The notes beneath the pieces are model-generated. The model was not told the origin of the DNA. It searched no databases and was given only the letters and a program-made list of their open reading frames with translations. The translations under genes and the position numbers were made by a program. Below are positions 33,508 to 41,465 of a DNA stretch of 49,049 nucleotides, piece after piece. The DNA comes from JAZSQZ01 sp045538175. Lineage in GTDB: Bacteria > Bacillota > Clostridia > Christensenellales > UBA1242. The DNA is taken from contig JAZSQZ010000091.1 in the NCBI GenBank assembly GCA_045538175.1, positions 1 to 49,049 of the forward strand, read 5' to 3'. Each line of letters starts with the position of its first letter. Within the stretch, counting starts at the first letter, position 1.

Positions 33508-33529
33508 ATTATAAAAGGCGACTTGTCCT
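33508..33529 (-). promoter_or_regulatory. Promoter with shared upstream element (copy B)
   Basis: On the minus strand AGGACAAGTCGCC leads into TTTTATAAT, with TATAAT at 33513-33508. It matches the block at 29812-29792 in 18 of 21 positions, at the same distance to the -10. Confidence 0.55.
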
Positions 33530-33632
33530 ATTTTTGGTACGCAAAATTTTGTATTAAGTAAATATTAAAAATTTTTTCATATTGCTAAACAAAGAATAAT
33601 TTTTATGATAAACTCTTTATTAGGAGATATAA

Positions 33633-34457
33633 ATGGAAGATTTAAAAAACAGTTCACAAAATTTTGTTGATTTTGTTGATAACTATTTAAAGGAAAACTG
33701 CGAAGAAGAACTTTTTGAGATGACAGTTCTTACAGGACATAGCGTAGGTGGTGCAGGAAAGTCATCAAAAGACGAATATTATTCTTCTTATGTAAGGTGC
33801 CTTGCATACATTGATAGAGAAGGAAAGTTAAAAAAAGAAGAAGTGTCCTTGTTTTACTTTTTAGAAAACACCACACCATTAAAATATTTAGATATCAAAA
33901 AACTTTCGGTGTATAACTTTCTCGTTAAAAAGTTAAAAGATAAAAATATTTATTGTATCGTGAAACTAAATGGCAAAGTGGAAACCACCGTCTTTGATGA
34001 AATTATAAAGGAAGAAACAACCCCACTTGAAATAGAAGATGGCGAAAATCTTTTTGAGTTTGACAGAACATATGGGTGGTATGCTGGTAAAGTTAAATTA
34101 GAAGGCAAAAGAGCCACAGTCTTGTTGTATCCAGAAAGAAACACAAAAGACGCAACAAAATCGTTAAACACTTTTAGGAAAATAGAAAAAGATTTTAAAA
34201 ATTTTTATCATACAGTTTTGTCAAACTGTGCTGAAAGTATGGTCGGTATGGCAAACGAATGGAAAGACGAAGATGATACCCACGAAATAACTGCTGAAGA
34301 AATTTACAGAAGAATAGACAAGGGCTGTTTTGATATTGAGATAAGAGATACAAAACTTACAATTTATTTTGAAGATGACGATTTGTTTTTAGGTCATACA
34401 ATCTTATACGAAGGTGATATAGAAAACAAAACCTTCCACACAACAATTGCAGGATAA
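33633..34457 (+). CDS. DUF2262-domain protein
   Basis: 274 residues. The C-terminal half has the DUF2262 pattern: an N-E-W-K-D-E-D segment, then EITAEEIYRRIDKGCFDIEI, a D-D-D-L-F-x-G-H-x-I stretch and a final beta-rich IAG end. The N-terminal half is a separate domain of similar size. DUF2262 proteins are common in Bacillota and Bacteroidota and of unknown role. TTAGGAG precedes the ATG; promoter candidate TTGCTA, 16 bp, TATGAT upstream. Confidence 0.8.
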   Translation: MEDLKNSSQNFVDFVDNYLKENCEEELFEMTVLTGHSVGGAGKSSKDEYYSSYVRCLAYIDREGKLKKEEVSLFYFLENTTPLKYLDIKKLSVYNFLVKKLKDKNIYCIVKLNGKVETTVFDEIIKEETTPLEIEDGENLFEFDRTYGWYAGKVKLEGKRATVLLYPERNTKDATKSLNTFRKIEKDFKNFYHTVLSNCAESMVGMANEWKDEDDTHEITAEEIYRRIDKGCFDIEIRDTKLTIYFEDDDLFLGHTILYEGDIENKTFHTTIAG

Positions 34458-34490
34458 AAAAAGAAGGAATTATTTTTCCTTCTTTTTTGT
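34458..34490. terminator. Bidirectional terminator
   Basis: AAGAAGGAA / TTCCTTCTT stem with A and T runs, between convergent genes. Confidence 0.85.
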
Positions 34491-34934
34491 TTTTCTTTTT
34501 CTAAATCTGTCGCTTATGGCAGCAACTTTATCATAATGACACACAAGCCAACCTTCTTTTGTTTTAGGTGGAATAGGGGTTAGTGGAAACATATGTCTTA
34601 AAATCATATCTTGTTGTTTTTTTGTAAGGTCTGGATATTTTTCAAGGGCCTTGTTTAGTGCAATTCTAGGGTGGCAAAACCAATGCCTTTTGTGTTTTTC
34701 ACCATCTCCGTGTAAGTCGTATAAGTAGTAATCGTGAAGCAATGCTCCTTGCACAAATTCTTTTATATCAATCTTCATTTTGTGTTTGATGTGGTGTTTA
34801 TAGCAAAGATAAGCAACACGCAAAGAGTGTTCGTATAAATTGCTGTGTATATGATGTTTATAAGTTTTCATTTTCTTAAATTCATCAGTTGCAACAATCT
34901 CCCGAACTAATGAATAAAAAGATGGCGTCTCCAT
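34470..34934 (-). CDS. HD-domain phosphohydrolase
   Basis: 154 residues from the ATG at 34934 behind TAGGAG; a longer frame to 35009 has no RBS. The metal ligands of the HD superfamily appear in order: H in YEHSLRVA, HD in GALLHDYYLYD, further histidines (HWFCHPR, ILRHMF), and D in HYDKVAAISDR. HD proteins hydrolyse nucleotides or other phosphoesters; substrate unknown. Its 3' end overlaps the shared terminator. Confidence 0.85.
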   Translation of the reverse strand: METPSFYSLVREIVATDEFKKMKTYKHHIHSNLYEHSLRVAYLCYKHHIKHKMKIDIKEFVQGALLHDYYLYDLHGDGEKHKRHWFCHPRIALNKALEKYPDLTKKQQDMILRHMFPLTPIPPKTKEGWLVCHYDKVAAISDRFRKRKTKKKEK

Positions 34935-34989
34935 AACTTCTCCTAATAATATTATGCACCTTTTTAAACAAATCTTTAAATCAAACACA

Positions 34990-35022
34990 AACAAAAAAAA
35001 TAAAACCACTCGAGTGAGTGGT
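34990..35022 (-). terminator. Terminator of the CFI-box gene
   Basis: CCACTC / GAGTGG stem; on the minus strand it is followed by TTTTATTTTTTTTG. Confidence 0.72.
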
Positions 35023-35046
35023 AATATTTGTAAATAAATTTATTAT

Positions 35047-36165
35047 TTAAAACTTTTTATCGCTATATGGAAAGTCGCAATAACCAAGTGATTTTAGTTT
35101 GTTGACTTTTTTATCAAGTTTATTCTTCCAAAAATTTCTAAACCATTTTTTGTTGCCAAATATTTTTACGACACTAGGGCTAAATTTATAGTATATTTTG
35201 ATAAATAACTTTCCTATAAAAGATTTATTGAGTTTGTAATCTCTATATCTTCTTAAGACCCAAACTTCAGGGCAGTTATAGGAACCATAAATACAAGTTG
35301 CAATATAACAGCCTTGTGTAGATTTTTCTTGTTTTTTTCGTTGCTTATCTGTTTCGCTAATTTGGTCTTTAATTTCTTGCGATATTCTTGAGGTGCCTTT
35401 ATATTCATTTAAGATTATATTATAGACAAAATTTATATATTGCTTTAGTTCTTTTACAATTCTTTTTAATTCGTCGCGTTCTTCATCTACATCGGCAGCA
35501 ATATATTCATTATCAGTAAGGAGGAATGTTAGTAAGCCAGCCCCTCTGTAACTTGATAATTTTGTTTGTAGGATATCTAAAGTATGAAGAGGTTTATGAA
35601 AAGATTTTGCCTCCATGAAGAACTCTATAAATTCATAGTCCTTGCAATCTAACAAATTTACATTTTTAAAAATGGTTTCCAAACATAATTCTAGTCCATT
35701 GTAATTTGGATAGCCTTCTTTTATAAGGGATATAACTAAGGAACAAAAGTCCAGGTCTACTTCTCCCATGTTTTCTAAAAAGTAATTTGTTAATGAATTT
35801 AAATTGAAATAAGGGGCAGAGTAGTCATAATCATATTCTTCTTCAAAATGAAAATCACAAGAGTAGACCATGTTTGCAAGTGAATTCTCAGGGTTGTTTG
35901 CTAAAACTTCTAAGGATATTGCATTTGCTGTATAAAAATCTCTTTTTTCGAGTGCTCTTAAGATAAGTTGGCATTGGTTTTGTTCATTAAATCGACTGCT
36001 TTCTCCAACATTTATATTTACTTGCTTATCTATATTTGTAATATTTTGATTAACGCTTTTTTCTTCTATATATTTTGTTCCACAATTTGGACAAATAGCA
36101 TCTTTGTGTGCTTTTATTTCTAGATTTGCACCACATTGAGAACACTTTGCTGCTTTTAATCCCAT
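35047..36165 (-). CDS. Zinc-ribbon protein with C-terminal CFI-box
   Basis: 372 residues from the ATG at 36165 (TGGAGG nine bases upstream); the longer frame to 36198 runs into the operators. An N-terminal zinc ribbon (CSQCG...CPNCG, residues 8-28) is followed by a TPR-like helical region and a C-terminal segment CYIATCIYGSYNCPEVWVL...RRYRDY. The last is the CFI-box, named for C-[FY]-I-A-T and found at the C-terminus of many zinc-ribbon or J-domain proteins; its role is unknown but the cysteines suggest a processed or modified tail. It is divergent from an xre gene and shares its operators. Confidence 0.82.
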   Translation of the reverse strand: MGLKAAKCSQCGANLEIKAHKDAICPNCGTKYIEEKSVNQNITNIDKQVNINVGESSRFNEQNQCQLILRALEKRDFYTANAISLEVLANNPENSLANMVYSCDFHFEEEYDYDYSAPYFNLNSLTNYFLENMGEVDLDFCSLVISLIKEGYPNYNGLELCLETIFKNVNLLDCKDYEFIEFFMEAKSFHKPLHTLDILQTKLSSYRGAGLLTFLLTDNEYIAADVDEERDELKRIVKELKQYINFVYNIILNEYKGTSRISQEIKDQISETDKQRKKQEKSTQGCYIATCIYGSYNCPEVWVLRRYRDYKLNKSFIGKLFIKIYYKFSPSVVKIFGNKKWFRNFWKNKLDKKVNKLKSLGYCDFPYSDKKF

Positions 36166-36204
36166 TATGTATTTCCTCCAGCTATAAGGTCTAAGCAAAT
36201 TATA

Positions 36205-36250
36205 TACGAGAATTTTTCGTAAGTCAAATTTTTTACGAGCGTCTTTCGTA
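36205..36250. promoter_or_regulatory. Two Xre operators between divergent genes
   Basis: Two perfect 17-bp inverted repeats TACGA-N7-TCGTA at 36205-36221 and 36234-36250, 29 bp centre to centre. The second overlaps the TATAAT (36249-36254) of the xre gene, the first lies in the promoter region of the CFI-box gene. Repression of both genes by the Xre protein is the natural reading. Confidence 0.82.
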
Positions 36251-36261
36251 TAATATACAAT

Positions 36262-36462
36262 ATGACAATTGGTGAAATTATAAAAAGTTTAAGAAATGAA
36301 AACAATATGACACAAACTCAATTAGCTTCTTTGTTGTTTATTAGCCAAGATACGATTTCTCTTTGGGAGTTAAATAAAAGCTTGCCAGATGTAAAATCCG
36401 TTATAGCTATGGCAGAAATTTTTAATGTGTCGACAGATTATATATTGGGACTAGAAAAATAA
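36262..36462 (+). CDS. Xre-family HTH repressor
   Basis: 66 residues, just a Cro/CI helix-turn-helix domain: IIKSLRNENNMTQTQLASLL..ISQDTISLWELNKSLPDVKSV with recognition helix SQDTISLWE. It likely acts as a dimer on the TACGA-N7-TCGTA sites just upstream. There is no Shine-Dalgarno; TATAAT ends seven bases before the ATG, so the mRNA is probably leaderless. Confidence 0.9.
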   Translation: MTIGEIIKSLRNENNMTQTQLASLLFISQDTISLWELNKSLPDVKSVIAMAEIFNVSTDYILGLEK

Positions 36463-36494
36463 AAAGAAGGAAAAACATTTTTCCTTCTTTTTTG
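36461..36494 (+). terminator. Terminator of xre
   Basis: AAAGAAGGAAAAA / TTTTTCCTTCTTT stem followed by T's. Confidence 0.82.
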
Positions 36495-36598
36495 AGTTAT
36501 ATGTGAGATATTAAATAGTGTGCCATTGTGACATTATATAATAGGAAACGCTTGTAACATAACACAAAACAAAGTTTTGTGTGGGGGGAAAAAGGATA

Positions 36599-36625
36599 TA
36601 AAAAAACTACCCCGAGTTAGAGTAG
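36599..36625 (-). terminator. Terminator of the tRNA-Ala/tRNA-Ile unit
   Basis: CTACTC / GGGTAG stem on the minus strand followed by seven T's. A separate perfect hairpin ACACAAAAC / GTTTTGTGT lies further on at 36562-36582, with no T-run. Confidence 0.62.
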
Positions 36626-36631
36626 AATTTT

Positions 36632-36708
36632 TGGTTGGAATGAGTGGACTCGAACCACCGACCCCCACCTTATCAGGGTGGTGCTCTAACCAGCTGAGCT
36701 ACATTCCA
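36632..36708 (-). tRNA. tRNA-Ile (GAT)
   Basis: Complete cloverleaf with anticodon GAT, acceptor stem TGGAATG/CATTCCA, T-loop TTCGAGT and encoded CCA. It lies downstream of tRNA-Ala in the same transcript. Confidence 0.96.
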
Positions 36709-36757
36709 TTATATTAAATTTATGTTTTTGTGACTAGCATCTGTCATAAGGTGTATT

Positions 36758-36835
36758 TGGTGGAGATAGTCGGGCTCGAACCGACGACCTCCTGCGTGCA
36801 AGGCAGGCGCTCTAGCCAAACTGAGCTATACCCCC
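36758..36835 (-). tRNA. tRNA-Ala (TGC)
   Basis: Complete cloverleaf with anticodon TGC and encoded CCA. The acceptor stem carries the G3-U70 wobble, the identity element read by alanyl-tRNA synthetase. The Ala-Ile pair is usually found in rRNA operon spacers; no rRNA is present here. Confidence 0.96.
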
Positions 36836-36851
36836 ATAAGAATACTGTGAT

Positions 36852-36880
36852 ATATTATCACTTCTTAAAAATAATGTCAA
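36852..36880 (-). promoter_or_regulatory. Promoter of the tRNA-Ala/tRNA-Ile unit
   Basis: On the minus strand TTGACA (36880-36875), a 17-bp spacer and TAATAT (36857-36852), preceded by TGA as a partial extended -10. Confidence 0.8.
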
Positions 36881-37043
36881 TAAAAATTTTAAAAAAAATT
36901 AAAAAATTTTAAAATTTTATTTTTTGTATTTTTCTGCTTAAAAATTACTAATATTTTTGCACAAAAAAAATTTTTGTTAGCATATTATTATGAAAAAAAA
37001 TTTTTTTATATTATAATTATAAAAATTTTAAAAGGGGATTATT

Positions 37044-38474
37044 ATGGAAAAGAAAGCAAACAACTATCCGGTTGCATTTAACAGTATGTTTAGAGAATAT
37101 GACATTAGGGGCAGAATCAACGATGACGAATTAAACCCTAAAAATGTTGAAAGAATTATCAAGGCATATGCAAAGTATCTTTTAAAAAGAAATATTACAA
37201 AAGCAGTTGTAGGTTATGACAACAGAGACTGCTCACCAAGTTTGGCAGAAGCTGCAATTAAGGCTTTAAGGGAATGTGGTATTGATGTTATATTTATTGG
37301 TTTAACACTTACACCTATTGTTTATTGGACACAATATCATCTAAAATGTGAAGGCGCTTGTATGATTACAGCAAGTCACAACCCTAATGGTTGGTCCGGT
37401 TTTAAACTTGCAAAGGGATATTCAAAAACCCTAGAGCCACACGATATTATCGAAGTTTTTAACTACTTAGACGAAGAAGTAAAAGCAGAAAAACAAGGCA
37501 CATACGAAGAAAAAGACACAAGAGATGCATACATTGAAAATGTTGTATCTAAAATCAAAATGGGTCCAAAGCAAATTAGAGTTGTTACAGAAAACGCAAA
37601 TGGTGGTGCAGGACTCTTTATGAACGAAGTTTTCCAAAAACTTGGTTGTATTACATTCCAACTAAACCCAGAACCAGATGTTACATATCCAAAATACTTT
37701 CCAAATCCATCTGAAATTTCTTCAAGAAAAACTATGATAGAAATGGTAAAACACCCATATGTTCACGCAGACCTTGGTTTGTTCCTTGATGGCGATGGTG
37801 ACAGAATCGGTGTTGTCGACAACAATGGCGAAAACATTTGGAGCGACATAATCTTAGCAGTACTTGCTCGTCAACTTTTAGAGAAGAAAAAAGGCGCAAC
37901 AATAATTTACGATGTTAAGTGTAGCAAGGCGTTAGAAGAAGTTATCTTAAAGTATGGTGGCAATCCTGTTATGTGGAAAACAGGTCACTCATACATCAAA
38001 GCAAAAATGCACGAACTTAATGCAGAACTTGCAGGCGAAAGAAGTGGTCACATATTTGTTGGTGGCGATGATTATTATTCATTTGACGACGCAGTTTTTG
38101 TAAGCGCAAAACTTATCGAATTCTTATCTTGGCACGAAGAAACTTTGGCAGAAATTTTAGACGAATTTCCAAAGTACGTAACATCTCCTGAAATCAAAAC
38201 ACATTGTGCTGACGAAACAAAGTATGGTGTTGTTGAAAAAATTGTTGCAGAAATGAAGGAAAGATATCCTGGAAAAGTTTGTGACATAAATGGTGCAAGG
38301 GTTCAATTTGATGGTGGTTGGGGACTTATCAGGGCTTCATCAAACTTGCCAGAACTTGTTATAATAATTGAAGCAAACGATATGGAAAAAGTAAAAGAAA
38401 TTAGAAAAACTTTCAAAGAAATTTTAGCAAAATATCCTGAAGTTGACCCTAATTGGAAAAACGATATAGAATAA
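37044..38474 (+). CDS. Phosphomannomutase / phosphoglucomutase
   Basis: 476 residues of the alpha-D-phosphohexomutase family, interconverting hexose 1- and 6-phosphates and so feeding sugar nucleotides to the cell envelope. Motifs: FREYDIRG at the start, the phosphoserine loop TASHNPNGWSG, the metal loop DGDGDR, the sugar-binding loop GERSGH and the phosphate-binding RASSNLP at the end. It resembles ManB/AlgC more than PgcA in motif detail, but substrate choice cannot be settled. The RBS is AAAAGGGG. Confidence 0.93.
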   Translation: MEKKANNYPVAFNSMFREYDIRGRINDDELNPKNVERIIKAYAKYLLKRNITKAVVGYDNRDCSPSLAEAAIKALRECGIDVIFIGLTLTPIVYWTQYHLKCEGACMITASHNPNGWSGFKLAKGYSKTLEPHDIIEVFNYLDEEVKAEKQGTYEEKDTRDAYIENVVSKIKMGPKQIRVVTENANGGAGLFMNEVFQKLGCITFQLNPEPDVTYPKYFPNPSEISSRKTMIEMVKHPYVHADLGLFLDGDGDRIGVVDNNGENIWSDIILAVLARQLLEKKKGATIIYDVKCSKALEEVILKYGGNPVMWKTGHSYIKAKMHELNAELAGERSGHIFVGGDDYYSFDDAVFVSAKLIEFLSWHEETLAEILDEFPKYVTSPEIKTHCADETKYGVVEKIVAEMKERYPGKVCDINGARVQFDGGWGLIRASSNLPELVIIIEANDMEKVKEIRKTFKEILAKYPEVDPNWKNDIE

Positions 38475-38476
38475 AA

Positions 38477-38507
38477 AACAAAGGCACGAATTTCGTGCCT
38501 TTTTTCA
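38477..38507 (+). terminator. Terminator of the phosphohexomutase gene
   Basis: AAAGGCACGAA / TTTCGTGCCTTT stem followed by T's. Confidence 0.87.
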
Positions 38508-38564
38508 TATAGAATTTAAGGGTAAAATTGACGACTAAAATGTGGTAAATTTAAAAATTTTTTT

Positions 38565-38601
38565 GTGTCTATATCCCTTTATTTTCCTAAAACATAGCAA
38601 T
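38565..38601 (-). repeat. Dispersed hairpin element, copy 1
   Basis: Read on the minus strand it matches the hairpin at 44087-44123 over about 36 bases. The loop and right arm (TTAG, then AAAATAAAGGGATATAG) are almost identical, with one mismatch in 22. The left arm differs but still pairs if one A is bulged (TG-CTATGT with ATATAG-A-CA). It lies upstream of the DUF1538 promoter. Confidence 0.55.
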
Positions 38602-38645
38602 ATGACCAAAAAATCAAAAAAAATTCAAAAAAATCAAAATTTTTA

Positions 38646-38674
38646 TTGCATTCACAAAACTTCTAATGTACAAT
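38646..38674 (+). promoter_or_regulatory. Promoter of the DUF1538/PII operon
   Basis: TTGCAT, a 17-bp spacer and TACAAT, about 25 bases before the ATG with a GGGGG-type RBS. Confidence 0.65.
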
Positions 38675-38698
38675 GAAAAAAATGGAAGGGGGTTGATT

Positions 38699-40234
38699 AT
38701 GGCAAAAGCATTTTTTTCAAAATTTAAGGAGTCTCTCGTTGCTAATTTGCCGATAAGTTTAGTCAGTCTTCTCGCTTTAATTTTACTTGGTATTGAAGTA
38801 AATTATTTTTTATTTTTTGGTTGTGTTTTATGTCTTCTTGTCGGTATCACACTATTTAACAATGGTGCCGATTCTTTTATGATGCCTCTTGGCGAAGGTG
38901 TTGGTTCAGAACTTAGCAAAAAGAAAAAACTTGCTTTTATGATTTTTGTTGCTTTTTGTATTGGTTTTATTATTACTTTTTCCGAACCTGACCTTACTGT
39001 TCTTGCTGAACAAGTTTCTGCTGGCTCTCAAATGCAAAAGTGGTTGCTTATAGGTGCTGTATCTCTTGGTGTTGCAATTTTTTTGGGTCTTGCAGTTTTA
39101 AAAGTTATTTATAAAATTAGACTTTCAATTTTGCTTTCTATAAGTTGGGGCTTGCTTATCATAATGGGAATCATTGTTTATGCATACGACCCTATGCTTG
39201 TAGCACTTAGTTTTGATACAGGCTCTGTTACAACCGGCGCAATTTCTGTTCCTTTCATTTTGTCTTTTGGTGTTGGTCTAAATGCTGCACGTAACACCGG
39301 TGAAGAAGACGATAGTATGGGTATCATTTCACTTTGCTCGGTAGGTCCTATTATTACAACAATGCTTGTTGGTTTGATTTTCCCTTTTGCAAGTTCAGAA
39401 ACATCACACGCTATGGGCTTTGTTGATGTTCTCCTAAAATCATTTCAAGATGTTGCTTTGATGATTTTACCTATCGTTGCAATTTTCTTAATTTTCCAAT
39501 TTACCATTTTAAAGTTGCCAAAAATCAAAGTTTATAAAATGATTGTTGGTATTATCTTTACATATATCGGTATGGTTTTGTTTTTGACAAGTGTTAACTG
39601 CGTATATAACAGTGTCGCAAGTGGAATCGGCACTGCAATCGCAAATTCAGACTTTAGTTGGGTGGCATATCCTTTTGGATTGTTTGTTGGTGCAGTTTCT
39701 GCTATGGCTGAGCCTGCCGTACATATTCTACAAAAACAAGTTGAACAACTAACAGGTGGTGCAATCAAGGGAAAAGTTGTTTTGATAGCAATTGTTCTTG
39801 GTGTATCTTGTGCAGTTATCTTTGCAATGTTGCAAACAAGTTTGGATTTCTGTTTGTTGTATGTTCTTGTTCCGCTTTATGTCATAAACTTAGTTCTTGG
39901 ATTTATCAATACAAAAACCTTTAACTCGTTAGCGTTTGACTCTGGTGGTGTTGCAACAGGTCCTATGGCAGTATCTTTCATACTTCCGTTTGTTGGTGGT
40001 CTTGCAAGTGGTGTAACAGGTGGTTTTGGTACGGTTGCTTTGATTGCAGCTTTCCCTATTCTTTCAATACAAACCATCGGTTTTGTTTATAGAATAACCC
40101 TTTGGAAGAAGGAAAAATACGAAGTTGAAAGAAAACATCTCAAAAATCATATTGTCGAATTTGATTGGGAACAACCTTATGTTGAACCTGAGGTTTCAAA
40201 AGAAAATGTTATTTTAGAATTTGATTGGGAGTAG
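38699..40234 (+). CDS. DUF1538 membrane transporter-like protein
   Basis: 511 residues with about 12 membrane spans in two homologous halves. The signature F-D-[ST]-G-[SG]-V-[TA]-T-G-[AP] occurs twice: FDTGSVTTGAISVPFIL (about residue 175) and FDSGGVATGPMAVSFIL (about 415), as expected for an inverted-repeat transporter. The start at 38699 follows AAGGGGG. DUF1538 proteins typically sit with PII-like signalling proteins, as here, which suggests a transporter gated by them; the substrate is not known. The C-terminus has two similar EFDWE stretches. Confidence 0.85.
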   Translation: MAKAFFSKFKESLVANLPISLVSLLALILLGIEVNYFLFFGCVLCLLVGITLFNNGADSFMMPLGEGVGSELSKKKKLAFMIFVAFCIGFIITFSEPDLTVLAEQVSAGSQMQKWLLIGAVSLGVAIFLGLAVLKVIYKIRLSILLSISWGLLIIMGIIVYAYDPMLVALSFDTGSVTTGAISVPFILSFGVGLNAARNTGEEDDSMGIISLCSVGPIITTMLVGLIFPFASSETSHAMGFVDVLLKSFQDVALMILPIVAIFLIFQFTILKLPKIKVYKMIVGIIFTYIGMVLFLTSVNCVYNSVASGIGTAIANSDFSWVAYPFGLFVGAVSAMAEPAVHILQKQVEQLTGGAIKGKVVLIAIVLGVSCAVIFAMLQTSLDFCLLYVLVPLYVINLVLGFINTKTFNSLAFDSGGVATGPMAVSFILPFVGGLASGVTGGFGTVALIAAFPILSIQTIGFVYRITLWKKEKYEVERKHLKNHIVEFDWEQPYVEPEVSKENVILEFDWE

Positions 40235-40237
40235 GTT

Positions 40238-40687
40238 ATGGAAGAAAAGAAAAAAGTTAAACAAAAAATTGTAAAAGAAAAGGTTGTAAAAGAAAAACCT
40301 GTAAAAAAGGTTGCAACAAAAAAAGTTGTTAAAAAGAGTAAAAAACCTGAAAAGAAACTTCCACCTGTTGTTGAACTTATGGTTGCAATCGTGAAACACG
40401 GCAAGGGTGAAGAAGTTACAAAAGTTTTAAACGCTTATCGTATCGATTTGCAAGTTATTTCTCAAGGGGCAGGTACTGCTAGCAGTGCTATGGCAGACTT
40501 GCTTGGATTTTCTGTCACAGAAAAAGATGTTGTCTTTGGGGTTGTTCCTATGAAAGATTCAAAAGACATTTTAGAAAAAATCGAAGAAGTTTTAAAGTTT
40601 AAAGAAAAGGCAACAGGTATTGCTTTTACAGTTCCACTAAAGAGTGCAACTAGCGAAATGATGAGAGCAATCGGTTATATAATGTAA
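40238..40687 (+). CDS. PII-like signalling protein with Lys/Val-rich N-terminal extension
   Basis: 149 residues. Residues 45-149 fit a PII-like ferredoxin fold (LMVAIVKHGKGEEVTKVL, SQGAGTASSAMADLLGF as the T-loop region, VPLKS). The first ~44 residues are a lysine/valine-rich repeat (VKEKVVKEK, KKVATKKVVKK) that could bind acidic lipid or nucleic acid, or is simply flexible. It lies 3 bp after the transporter and probably controls it. Confidence 0.82.
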   Translation: MEEKKKVKQKIVKEKVVKEKPVKKVATKKVVKKSKKPEKKLPPVVELMVAIVKHGKGEEVTKVLNAYRIDLQVISQGAGTASSAMADLLGFSVTEKDVVFGVVPMKDSKDILEKIEEVLKFKEKATGIAFTVPLKSATSEMMRAIGYIM

Positions 40688-40700
40688 GGGGGAGAAAATT

Positions 40701-41012
40701 ATGGAAAAGAAATATGAAGTTATTGTTACAGTTGTAAAAAGAGGTCACTCAGATGTTGTTATTCAAGCAACAAGAGAAGCAGGCGCAAAAGGTGGTACAA
40801 TCATTTTAGGAAGAGGCACAAGTGTCCACGATTCAGGCACAGTTTTGGGTGTTGCACTTCAACCTGAAAGAGAAATTGTTTTGATTGTTGTCGACAGCGC
40901 ACAAAAGAAACAAATGATGGAAATTATCTATGAAAAGATGAGTTTGGACAACAAAGATAGTGGTATTTGCTTCAGTTTGCCAATAAATAATGTTGTTGGT
41001 CTTGCAAAATAA
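40701..41012 (+). CDS. PII-like signalling protein
   Basis: 103 residues: YEVIVTVVKRGHSDVVIQATREAGAKGG, GRGTSVHDSGTVLGV and DSGICFSLPINNVVGL follow the PII pattern. The T-loop region differs from GlnB/GlnK, so it is not uridylylated in the usual way. It probably pairs with the previous protein to gate the DUF1538 transporter. GGGGGAG precedes the ATG. Confidence 0.86.
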   Translation: MEKKYEVIVTVVKRGHSDVVIQATREAGAKGGTIILGRGTSVHDSGTVLGVALQPEREIVLIVVDSAQKKQMMEIIYEKMSLDNKDSGICFSLPINNVVGLAK

Positions 41013-41032
41013 TTAAAAATTGTTGTATATGT

Positions 41033-41061
41033 TTGATTTTTTTACAAAATTATCATATAAT
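41033..41061 (+). promoter_or_regulatory. Promoter of the second SPFH operon
   Basis: TTGATT, a 17-bp spacer and TATAAT, 24 bases before the ATG at 41085. Confidence 0.75.
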
Positions 41062-41084
41062 TATCTTTGTTAAAAGGAATAAGT

Positions 41085-41447
41085 ATGTTCGATTTTGTAT
41101 GGATTTTTAGCATTATTCCTGTAATTATTGTTATCGCAGTTATTTCTACAATCATTACATCGGTTACAAGGGCTGCAAAGATGGGTAAAAGAATTGCAGA
41201 TGAAATTCCTGAAATCATCTTTCCGTCAAAACGAAAAAACAATCACGATGTTGATGATGATGAAGATTTTGATGACAAACCTGATAGCGAGTTAGAGAAA
41301 AAGAGATTAGAACTCGAAGCTCTAAAAGTTAAAAAGGAAATGCAGGAGCAAGAAAATAAAAGGGTTAAATGTGATTATTGCGGCACAATCAATAAGGCAA
41401 AAAATGATAAGTGTTCTGGTTGTGGTGCTACGATAAAACATAATTAA
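41085..41447 (+). CDS. Small membrane protein with C-terminal zinc ribbon
   Basis: 120 residues from the ATG at 41085 behind AAAAGGAA (an upstream TTG at 41067 is too close to the promoter). One N-terminal membrane span (3-25), an acidic Asp-rich linker, a coiled coil and a zinc ribbon (CDYCGTINKAKNDKCSGCG). It begins a four-gene operon ending in the YdjG-like protein. No function known; the shape suggests a membrane-tethered adaptor. Confidence 0.82.
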   Translation: MFDFVWIFSIIPVIIVIAVISTIITSVTRAAKMGKRIADEIPEIIFPSKRKNNHDVDDDEDFDDKPDSELEKKRLELEALKVKKEMQEQENKRVKCDYCGTINKAKNDKCSGCGATIKHN

Positions 41448-41465
41448 AAAAAAGGAGAAGGAAAA

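Noticed and set aside
36730..36912. Open frame of 60 codons across tRNA-Ala
   Set aside because: Antisense to the tRNA; the apparent peptide is only the reverse of the tRNA body.
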